This document shows positions 1 to 6,331 of a stretch of 8,218 bases of DNA, piece by piece. Made by a program: the position numbers and the translations under genes. The DNA comes from DATAMF01 sp964472565 (lineage in GTDB: Bacteria; Chloroflexota; Anaerolineae; Aggregatilineales; Aggregatilineaceae). Within the stretch, counting starts at the first letter, position 1. The number at the start of each line of letters is the position of its first letter. The stretch is taken from positions 1-8,218 of the forward strand of contig CAYYNB010000228.1 in assembly GCA_964472565.1 (NCBI GenBank). Direction: 5' to 3'. The notes under the pieces were generated by a model. That model searched no databases. It worked only from the letters and a program-made list of their open reading frames with translations, and had not been told where the DNA came from.

Positions 1-261
1 CTCCCCCCTTTAGCGGCGGTTTGAGGGAAGAATAGGCTGAAAAAGGGCGAGATCCTGGCAGAAAGTCCGACTTTCTGGCATCAAGTCGGGCGGTGAGTTT
101 TGGGTTGTGAAGGTGCGGTGAGATGTAGATACAGGATAGCACAGATGTTCGAGTTTGTCATCACCATCGGATGGTTAACTTCGATGGTGAACTTGGATGC
201 TAATCGTGGGGGGGTGACGGGGTAAACACCCCTATCCTCCCGGCCTCCTTTCCGCAAAAGC

Positions 262-318
262 GAACCTCACCCCCTCGGTCCCCCTCTCCAACCAAGTTGG
301 AAGAGGGGGAAGATCGGG
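262..318 (+). repeat. 57-bp dispersed hairpin repeat, copy 1
   Basis: This 57-bp unit is repeated base for base at 3738-3794, and a shortened form lies at 5582-5622. Its right part folds into a hairpin: positions 280-292 pair with 296-309 (13 base pairs, A301 bulged) around a CAA loop. There is no T-run after it on either strand, so it does not look like a standard intrinsic terminator. C-rich/G-rich intergenic repeats of this style are common in Chloroflexota and cyanobacterial genomes; that family link is from general knowledge, not from a search. Confidence 0.85.
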
Positions 319-337
319 AGGGGAAAAGGGGGGCGAA

Positions 338-366
338 TTCCCTGGCGGGGGCGGGCGTGATAGAAT
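338..366 (+). promoter_or_regulatory. Weak candidate promoter for the STAND gene
   Basis: TAGAAT at 361-366 resembles a -10 box (5 of 6 matches to TATAAT). Seventeen bases upstream, TTCCCT at 338-343 matches a -35 box only in its first two bases. Transcription would begin near 373, giving a leader of about 33 nt before the start codon chosen at 406. This is a weak call, offered because no better promoter is visible upstream. Confidence 0.25.
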
Positions 367-405
367 GTGACCAGCCGCGCTTACTTATTCTGTGGGATGC
401 CCGTT

Positions 406-2354
406 ATGACTGAACGAATCGATGTGATGATCAGCAGCACCAGCAAAGATTTGCCGGAACACCGCGCGCAGGCCAAAGCCGCGATTGAACAGGCGGGCGG
501 ACACGCGCTCGTGATGGAAAATATGCCCGCCAGCCCAGAGGACGCGATCACGGAGTCGCTGAAATTTGTGGACGAGGCGGAGATTTATATCGGGATTTTC
601 GCGCACCGCTACGGGTATGTGCCGGACAGCCCGCGCAACCCCGGCAAGATTTCGATCACGGAGATGGAATACCGGCGCGCCGTCGAGCGGAAGATTCCGA
701 TTCTGATCTTCATCATGGACCCGGCGCACAATCTGACGGCGGAGATGGTCGAAAAGGGCGACGGGGCGGCCAAGCTGGAAAAGCTCAAGGACGAACTAAA
801 AAAAACGTATGTGGTCGCGTTTTTTAAGTCGGCGGAAGATTTGCGCGGGCATGTGCTGCACGCCCTGAGCAAGATGATCAAACCGGCGGGGAAAACGTTC
901 AAGCCGGAGCCGATGCCAGAGCCGGGGGTGCTGCCCGAACCGGGCGATCTGCCGCCGGGATCATCCCGATCCCGGATGCTGGGGCGCAACCCGAATTTTA
1001 CGGGCCGCGAAGAGGATTTGATCGGGCTGGCGGGGGCGCTGCTGTGCGGCACGAATACCGTGATCACCCCGGCGGCGGCGGCAGTTGGATCGGGGGGGAT
1101 CGGGAAGTCGCAGTTGGCGATTGAATTCGCGTACCGCTACGGGCGCTGCTTTTACGGCGTACACTGGATCGACCTGTACGGCGTGACGAACGGCGACACG
1201 CTGCCCCGGTTTGAGGCAGAAGTGGCGGCATGTGGCGCGGAGATGGGGCTGGCGGGTTTTCCAGAGACGCAGCCGGAGCAGGTGCGGGTGACGCTGGCGA
1301 CCTGGGCGCAGAGCGCGCCGCGTCTCGTGATTCTGGATAACGCGGAGACACCGCAAGCGGTGCAGGACGTGCTGCCGCGATTGGCGGGGGCGCGGGTGCT
1401 GGTTACGTCGCGCTGGAACGAGGCGGGCGACTGGCAGAGTTTGGGGATCGCGGCGCGCGGACTGGATACGCTGAAACGGGCGCAGAGCCTCGAACTGCTG
1501 CGCAAGCTGGCTCCGCATCTGAAAGACACGCCCGACGCGGAACTGGGCAAGCTGGCAGAATGGTTGGGCGATTTTCCGCTGGCGCTGGACCTGGCGGGGC
1601 GCTATCTGCACAGCATGCGGCGGGCGGGGCTGACAGCGGTGGATTACGTGAAGAAGTTGGATGCGGGCGGCAGTCCGCTGGAACATGCCTCAATGCGCGA
1701 ATGGGCGGCACAGGCCAAGCAGATCAGCCCGACGAAACATGATACCGACGTGGCGGCGACGTTCCGCCTGAGTTGGGATAAGGTGGACGACCCGCTGGCG
1801 TGTGAGTTGTTCCGCGCGTGCGGGTATCTTGCGCCGAACCGCCCGATACCGCCGGAACTGCTGCTGAAACTGGCGGACGGGAACGGCGAAGCACTGGCGC
1901 TGGCGTTGGGGCAGTTGGTGAACTACGGTCTGCTGGCCCCGGACCCGGCGGGCAGCGAGATGCTGCTGATCCAACCGCTGTTGGCGGCGTTTGCGCGCGG
2001 ACTGGATGGAGAAGCGGGTACGAGTATGCTGCCGAGGCTGGCGGATAAGCTGGCGGGGGTGACGAAGGAGGCTGGTGAGCCAGAACTCCCCGCGAAATTC
2101 ACTCCGCTGCGTCCGCATGTCGAGGTGGCGGCGGAGTATGCGGAGCAGGCCGAGGTTGAGGCTGCCGGAGCGCTGTGGAATAACCTGGGCTACCATCTGG
2201 ACATGATCGCTGATCTAGCTGGTGCGCAGGATACATATGAGCAGGCGTTACGCATCGATGAGGCGGTCTTCGGGCCGGACCATCCCAGCGTGGCGCGCGA
2301 TGTCAACAACCTGGGAAGTATACTGAAAGAATTAGGCGATTTAGAGGGAGCACG
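406..2354 (+). CDS. STAND/NLR-like NTPase, N-terminal part (DUF4062, NB-ARC, first TPRs), cut by gap
   Basis: This is the N-terminal 649 codons of a large signal-transduction ATPase; the rest continues after the N run. Counting from ATG 406, residues about 4-155 are a DUF4062 domain (ISSTSKDL at 9-16, IGIFAHRYG near 62-70, ITEMEY near 84-89), a Rossmann-like fold often found at the N-terminus of bacterial NLR-like proteins. A proline-rich linker and FTGREEDL (198-205) lead into an NB-ARC module: Walker A GSGGIGKS (228-235), Walker B LVILD (307-311), VLVTSRW (331-337) and a GLPL-like GDFPLALDLAG (388-398). TPRs begin near residue 590. Proteins of this class sense a ligand, oligomerise with ATP and activate an effector; many act in antiphage defence. 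That role here is inferred. ATG 406 was chosen because it sits just before the domain and has GTGGG 9 nt upstream; GTG 367 and ATG 397 are alternatives. Literal translation through the gap ends at a TGA (2479-2481) that is an artefact of gap length. Confidence 0.85.
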
Positions 2355-2509
2355 NNNNNNNNNNNNNNNNNNNNNNNNNNNNNNNNNNNNNNNNNNNNNN
2401 NNNNNNNNNNNNNNNNNNNNNNNNNNNNNNNNNNNNNNNNNNNNNNNNNNNNNNATGTCAACAACCTGGGAAGTATACTGAAAGAATTAGGCGATTTAGA
2501 GGGAGCACG
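2300..2509 (+). repeat. Identical 55-bp sequences on both sides of the N gap
   Basis: Positions 2300-2354 and 2455-2509 are identical over exactly 55 bases and directly abut the gap. This is what two de Bruijn-graph contig ends look like when they overlap by one k-mer. The reading frame within the 55-mer is the same on both sides (codon GTC at 2302 and at 2457). Merging the copies therefore restores one continuous frame. Confidence 0.85.
2355..2454. other. Scaffold gap of 100 N
   Basis: One hundred consecutive N bases form a conventional unknown-size gap placeholder. The true content is either nothing (the flanking 55-mers are one sequence) or a whole number of extra 126-bp TPR units. Both options keep the gene in frame; a literal 100-base insert does not. 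Confidence 0.97.
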
Positions 2510-3626
2510 AGCGGCATATCAGCAAGGACTGAGAATATTGGAGCAAGCACTAGGCCCGGACCATCCCAATGTGGCAGGATTGATTAACAACCTAGGGGGC
2601 GTCCTTTATAACTTGGGCGACCTAGAGGGAACGCGACTAACATTTGAGCGAGCACTCCGCATTGATGAGGCAGTCTATGGGCCAGAGCATCCCAAGGTTG
2701 CGATGGATGTCAGCAATCTGGGGCTGGTGCTGCAAGACTTAGGTGATCTGCACGGCGCGCGAGGCATGTATGAGCGGGCGCTACGCATCGATGAGGCGGT
2801 CTATGGACCGAAGCATCCTAGCGTGGCGAGGGATGTCAGCAATCTGGGAAGGGTACTACAAGACCTAGGTAATTTACACGGCGCACAGGAGATGTATGAA
2901 CGGGCATTGCGCATCAATGAGGCAGTCTATGCGCCAAATCATCCAATTGTTGTACGTGATGTCAATAATCTTAAGGTCGTCCAAGACAAGCTAGACCATA
3001 AAACTGAAGAGAAGATTCACTCATCCGACGAACTGACACAAACAGAGAAACGATTCGATAGGAAGGTTACATCTCAGCTTTCCATCCAAGACGAAATTGA
3101 TTTTGAGCAAATCGCTATAAATGCTGTGCAGGAGATACTCAAGAAAGGACTTCAAAATATTCAAGCGGCATCCCTCGAAGAGATGAATGTTAAACCAATT
3201 TTCGGGCTTCCATCGAGGCATAAGAAATTCCAATGCAACGTATTCATGATTATGCCTTTTGCTGAGGAATTTCTACCTATCTACGCAGATCATATAGTGC
3301 CTACTGTTGAAGCGCTGAATCTTTCGATTAAGAGAGGGGATAACTTCTTCTCTACGCATTCAATTATGCAGAATGTTTGGGCAGCAATTGCTGCCTGCCA
3401 AATTCTTATTGCTGAATGTACAGGGCGCAATGCTAACGTGTTTTATGAATTAGGAATCGCTCATACAATTGGGAAACCGGTAATCATGATTACCCAACAA
3501 ATCAATGATATACCCTTTGACCTAAGGTATCTGCGCGTTATTGAATATCAATACACTCCTCCAGGTATGAAGAAGTTTGAAGGTACATTGAAGAACGCTA
3601 TCTTGGATTTGTTAGCCGAACTATAG
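2457..3626 (+). CDS. STAND/NLR-like protein, C-terminal part (TPRs plus TIR/NDT-like domain), 5' cut by gap
   Basis: This is the continuation of the gene that starts at 406. The frame is open from the gap to TAG 3624-3626 (389 codons); a TTG at 2538 is only an internal codon. Residues 1 to about 175 are TPR units. A charged linker follows (about 178-255), then a Rossmann-type domain (about 258-385). That domain has VFMIMPF (262-268), IAECTGRNANVFYELGIAH (318-336) with a glutamate at 331, VIMITQ (342-347) and IPFDLR (352-357). This motif set belongs to the TIR/nucleoside 2-deoxyribosyltransferase-like superfamily, whose members bind or cleave nucleotides such as NAD+. An effector role is inferred and catalysis is not shown. 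Base composition falls sharply: positions 3481-3540 have 22 G+C of 60, against 40 of 60 at 1561-1620 in the first half. This suggests a different origin for the C-terminal part. Confidence 0.82.
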   Translation, partial: VNNLGSILKELGDLEGARAAYQQGLRILEQALGPDHPNVAGLINNLGGVLYNLGDLEGTRLTFERALRIDEAVYGPEHPKVAMDVSNLGLVLQDLGDLHGARGMYERALRIDEAVYGPKHPSVARDVSNLGRVLQDLGNLHGAQEMYERALRINEAVYAPNHPIVVRDVNNLKVVQDKLDHKTEEKIHSSDELTQTEKRFDRKVTSQLSIQDEIDFEQIAINAVQEILKKGLQNIQAASLEEMNVKPIFGLPSRHKKFQCNVFMIMPFAEEFLPIYADHIVPTVEALNLSIKRGDNFFSTHSIMQNVWAAIAACQILIAECTGRNANVFYELGIAHTIGKPVIMITQQINDIPFDLRYLRVIEYQYTPPGMKKFEGTLKNAILDLLAEL

Positions 3627-3642
3627 GTTCCAAATCAACAAA

Positions 3643-3738
3643 ATGAGCAGGGCGCTGCGGATTTACGAGCGGTTCCTGCCGCCGGAGCATCCGAATATTC
3701 GGGGGGTGCGGCAGTTTTTGGCGGGGTTGGAGGAGTAG
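3643..3738 (+). pseudogene. Remnant of a TPR protein C-terminus
   Basis: Sixteen bases after the STAND stop, a 31-codon frame starts at ATG 3643 and ends at TAG 3736-3738. It contains ALRIYERFLPPEHPNIRGV, which matches the second helix and spacer of the same kind of 42-residue TPR, and ends in a short helix like those that close such proteins. It is G+C-rich (35 of 60 at 3661-3720), like the first half of the STAND gene and unlike the AT-rich sequence just before it. It has no visible ribosome binding site and is in a different frame from the preceding stop. I read it as the stranded original 3' end of the gene, left after the C-terminal region was replaced. A real microprotein is possible but less likely. 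Confidence 0.6.
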
Positions 3739-3794
3739 AACCTCACCCCCTCGGTCCCCCTCTCCAACCAAGTTGGAAGAGGGGGAAGATCGGG
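3738..3794 (+). repeat. 57-bp dispersed hairpin repeat, copy 2
   Basis: This copy is identical over 57 bases to 262-318 and has the same orientation. The hairpin arms are 3756-3768 and 3772-3785. It starts on the last base of the TAG that ends the TPR remnant and lies between two converging transcription units, 19 bases short of the stop of the beta-propeller gene. A role in stopping transcription from both sides is possible, but it lacks a T-run. Confidence 0.85.
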
Positions 3795-3813
3795 CGGGCG
3801 GCGAGAAGATCGG

Positions 3814-5430
3814 TTAATACTCCACCAGGGGCACGGTGGCGCAGCCGTCGGTCAGATATAGTTTGGCGTCGGGGAGCCAGTTGGTAGCGTCTTTCCAGCG
3901 CCACCAGTTTTGACCGTCGATGACTGCCTTGCCGTTCACGATCACCACACTTCCGGCGGGCAAATAGGCCGCGTCGCGGTTTTCGTCGCCGCCGGGCTGG
4001 TGGTACAGGTAGGTATCCTCTTTGATGGTCACGGCGCAGGATTGATTCTCGACGGTCAGACTGGCCAGCACGACAGGCGCGGTGGGCTGCCAGGTGCTGG
4101 TGCCGAAAACTTCCAGATTCGGGTCGGAGGTGGGATCGGGGTGATAGACGAGATTCGAGAAGGTCGCCGGACGCGGCAGCAGCGTGACGATGCCATCGGC
4201 GCTGGCAACCGACCAGCCTTCCTGACCGTCGGCGGTTCGCAGATTCCACCACTGGTAGCCGCCGCTCGCTTCGGGTCCGCCCAGCACATTGACGATGGTC
4301 CCGTTGGCGAGTTTGGTGACGATCTCGGCGTTGATGTCCGGCGCGGCGCGCAGAGATAATCCTTCCTCGTCCAGCACGGCGACTTGCGCTTCATTGTTGG
4401 CCTTCAATTGGGCGGGCTGCCAGTCCAGGCTGAGGATATGCTCGTTCCTGACGATGGAGCGCGGCGGCTCGGACCCGGCGATATCGACGACGTAGATCGC
4501 CGTGTCCTGGGCGATGTAGGCTAACTGCGATCCGTCGGGCGACCAGTCGAATTTTTGCTGGCCGTAGCGGGCATACGAGACGTGCTGATCGATATAGCGG
4601 GGATTCGGGACACCGCGCAGATTTACCACATAGAGCAGGCCCTGCGCGTTCACGTAGGCGAGATGCAGGCCATCCGGCGACCAGGCCAGCGGGAAACTCG
4701 TCCCGATCTCCGGGCGATCCAACTCGGCGAGGACGCGCGACACGGTGGGATCCGCGAGATCGAACACGACGAGTTGATCGATGCCCGTGTCGGTGGTGAT
4801 AAACAGCGCGATCTGCTTGCCGTCCGGGGACCAGACGCCGCAGCAGGTGTTGGCGACGCCTTCCGCTTCAAAGGTCGGGTGGGCGAGGCCGGTGGTCAGG
4901 TCCAGGATCTGGCTGTGTTCGTCGGTGATATCGTACACGGGCGGATCGAACATCAGCAATTGGCCCGACCAGGTGAGGTTATAGCCGGGGTGGGGATAGA
5001 TTTCCCAGGGCTGGGTTGTGCCGGACGCCAGATCGGTGATGCCATAGGAGGTGGCAAAGGCGGTGCTGTCGGGGTTCCAGGCGATGTTGGTTTCGGCGGA
5101 TGCGTTTTCGATCTCGTGTTCCGTGCTGCTCTGGCCCGCGCTGTCGAACAGGTAGATTTGTCCGTAGCGCATAAAAGCCATCTGGACGCCGTCGGGTGCC
5201 CAGAATGGGCTGGTGCTGTCGATGGTGCTGCTGGTCAGAATGTGGGTCTGGCCCGTTACCATGTTATCCATGCGAATAGCATACATATTCGCCCAACTCA
5301 GCGAAGAATAGGCAAGGTAGCTCGCCCAGGGGTCACTGTCGGATTGGCTGCGGACTGGCGCGGAGATATTCAGCAGCAGGATTCCGGCCAGCAGAAAGAC
5401 TCCTATCATCAAGGCTCGTCGGTAAATCAT
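3814..5430 (-). CDS. Secreted WD40-like (PD40/TolB-type) beta-propeller protein with C-terminal SH3b domains
   Basis: This 538-residue protein has an N-terminal signal sequence: basic MIYRR, a hydrophobic run at about 7-22 and a likely cleavage near residue 28. It is therefore probably exported or anchored outside the membrane. Residues about 35-340 carry the repeated WSPDG/WNPDS motif of PD40 beta-propeller blades (77-81, 118-122, 200-204, 250-254, 296-300). Residues about 350-412 form a bacterial SH3 domain (LSLRAAPDINAEIV, then WWNLRTADGQEGWSV). A second SH3-like module spans about 466-527 (WWRW near 509-512, WLP 518-520). Such proteins bind cell-wall or protein ligands, but no enzymatic function can be assigned. 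The start is well supported by AAGGAGG (5441-5435) 4 nt before the ATG. The gene is monocistronic and converges with the STAND gene. Confidence 0.85.
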   Translation of the reverse strand: MIYRRALMIGVFLLAGILLLNISAPVRSQSDSDPWASYLAYSSLSWANMYAIRMDNMVTGQTHILTSSTIDSTSPFWAPDGVQMAFMRYGQIYLFDSAGQSSTEHEIENASAETNIAWNPDSTAFATSYGITDLASGTTQPWEIYPHPGYNLTWSGQLLMFDPPVYDITDEHSQILDLTTGLAHPTFEAEGVANTCCGVWSPDGKQIALFITTDTGIDQLVVFDLADPTVSRVLAELDRPEIGTSFPLAWSPDGLHLAYVNAQGLLYVVNLRGVPNPRYIDQHVSYARYGQQKFDWSPDGSQLAYIAQDTAIYVVDIAGSEPPRSIVRNEHILSLDWQPAQLKANNEAQVAVLDEEGLSLRAAPDINAEIVTKLANGTIVNVLGGPEASGGYQWWNLRTADGQEGWSVASADGIVTLLPRPATFSNLVYHPDPTSDPNLEVFGTSTWQPTAPVVLASLTVENQSCAVTIKEDTYLYHQPGGDENRDAAYLPAGSVVIVNGKAVIDGQNWWRWKDATNWLPDAKLYLTDGCATVPLVEY

Positions 5431-5558
5431 GGTTCCTCCTTCACCTGATACTCACGCTCTTGATGGTAGGGGGATCGCTGGTTTTGCGCCAGTCGGCGAG
5501 GAGAAAAGGGAGAAAAGCGGGCGCGGCACCCGTTGATCTGCGGGATAAATTAACAACG

Positions 5559-5578
5559 GGGCAATGCGTGAATTGCCC
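5559..5578 (-). terminator. Possible weak terminator after cysE
   Basis: A perfect 7-bp inverted repeat (GGGCAAT and ATTGCCC, 6-nt loop) lies 64 bases past the cysE stop. On the minus strand it is followed after a few bases by GTTGTTAATTTAT, a T-rich but interrupted tail. It could end the cysKE transcript, or be an operator for the propeller gene that starts at 5430. The surrounding gap 5431-5641 holds no gene, and I found no clear -35/-10 pair in it. Confidence 0.35.
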
Positions 5579-5581
5579 GAA

Positions 5582-5622
5582 GAACCTCACCCCCTCTCCA
5601 ACCGAGTTGGAAGAGGGGGAAG
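5582..5622 (+). repeat. Shortened variant of the dispersed hairpin repeat, copy 3
   Basis: This copy starts with the same GAACCTCACCCC as the other two, lacks 10 bases (CTCGGTCCCC) and carries CGA instead of CAA in the hairpin loop. Arms 5590-5602 and 5606-5619 keep full pairing with the same single bulge. The change sits in the loop while the stem is kept, which suggests that the hairpin itself matters or that the element is copied as a hairpin. Confidence 0.8.
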
Positions 5623-5641
5623 CGCGGCGATCCTGCACAGG

Positions 5642-6331
5642 TTAGATGGCGAAGTCGGGTTCGGGGAGGCGTGATTCTTTCGCCTGTCCATTTCCATTGA
5701 TATGAATGGCGTGTTCGACCTCGTCCAGCCGGTTCAGGATGCGATCCAGGCGCTCGGAGATGATGTCGGGCATGATGTTGTGCTGGAGATCGGGGCGCTG
5801 GGCGGAGGGTTCCGCGCCGTCCCGGTGGACGGGTTTGCCGGGAATGCCGACGACCACCATATTCGGCTCGACATCTTTGACGACGACTGAATTAGCTCCG
5901 ATACGTGTATTTTTCCCCACTGTGATTGCTCCTAAAACTTTGGCCCCGGCTCCGATCACCACGCCGTCTTCGATGGTGGGATGACGTTTGCCGGGGTGTA
6001 AGCTGACGCCACCCAATGTGACGCCGTGATAGATCGTAACATCCGCGCCGATTTCGGCGGTTTCACCGATCACGACTCCCATGCCATGATCGATGAACAG
6101 GCGCGGGCCGATGGTGGCTCCGGGATGGATTTCGATGCCGGTGATAAAACGCGCAAACTGCGACACCCACCGCGCGAACAGCTTGAGGCGGTGGGTCCAC
6201 AGCCAATGGGCGACCCGGTTGGCCCAAACGGCATGCAGACCGGGGTAGGAGGTGAGCACCTCGAACCAACTGCGGGCCGCCGGATCGCGCTGGAGCGTGC
6301 AGCGAATATCGTCGCGGATGGATGTGAACAT
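5642..6331 (-). CDS. cysE: Serine O-acetyltransferase
   Basis: CysE transfers acetyl from acetyl-CoA to L-serine, giving O-acetylserine, the substrate of the CysK encoded just upstream. The 229-residue protein is the short form. It has a helical N-terminal part (1-60), then a left-handed beta-helix of hexapeptide repeats (about 65-170). The active-site motifs are IDHGMGVVIGE (80-90, Asp81/His82) and YHGVTLGG (101-108, His102). The C-terminal tail ends in DFAI; a terminal isoleucine is what inserts into the CysK active site in the cysteine synthase complex. The ATG overlaps the cysK stop as TGATG, and GGAGG (6340-6336) within the last cysK codons serves as its ribosome binding site. Translation is therefore likely coupled to cysK. 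Confidence 0.96.
   Translation of the reverse strand: MFTSIRDDIRCTLQRDPAARSWFEVLTSYPGLHAVWANRVAHWLWTHRLKLFARWVSQFARFITGIEIHPGATIGPRLFIDHGMGVVIGETAEIGADVTIYHGVTLGGVSLHPGKRHPTIEDGVVIGAGAKVLGAITVGKNTRIGANSVVVKDVEPNMVVVGIPGKPVHRDGAEPSAQRPDLQHNIMPDIISERLDRILNRLDEVEHAIHINGNGQAKESRLPEPDFAI

Larger units (their letters stand above)
1..366. other. Non-coding upstream region
   Basis: I see no convincing gene here. Three structures can be seen. A perfect 8-bp inverted repeat with a 3-nt loop lies at 59-66/70-77 (arms CAGAAAGT and ACTTTCTG). A 9-bp inverted repeat lies at 161-169/182-190 (TCACCATCG and CGATGGTGA). The first copy of the 57-bp dispersed repeat lies at 262-318. The stretch separates whatever lies to the left from the STAND gene. 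No transfer RNA, CRISPR array or recognised riboswitch was found in it. Confidence 0.6.
2176..2997 (+). repeat. Tandem 126-bp TPR-coding repeats (42 residues each)
   Basis: The motif NNLG/SNLG recurs every 126 bases exactly. The anchor codon lies at 2176 and 2302 before the gap, and at 2457, 2583, 2709, 2835 and 2961 after it. Each unit encodes a 42-residue tetratricopeptide repeat of the kinesin-light-chain-like type (ALRIDEAVYGP.HP.V..DV.NLG..L..LGDL.GA). Neighbouring units are close in DNA sequence, which explains why a short-read assembly broke here. TPR arrays generally serve as the ligand- or partner-sensing part of STAND proteins. Confidence 0.85.

Noticed and set aside
262..318. 57-bp repeats as CRISPR repeats or intrinsic terminators
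   Set aside because: There is no regular spacing with unique spacers, and no T-run follows the hairpin; a dispersed intergenic repeat fits better.
2455..2481. Apparent C-terminus MSTTWEVY and stop right after the gap
   Set aside because: This is the wrong frame produced by the arbitrary 100-N length. The same 55 bases before the gap are read in another frame as TPR sequence.
4555..5448. Long open frame of 297 codons on the plus strand
   Set aside because: It is antisense to the propeller gene, which has a signal peptide, recognisable domains and a strong ribosome binding site. High G+C sequence readily gives such shadow frames.
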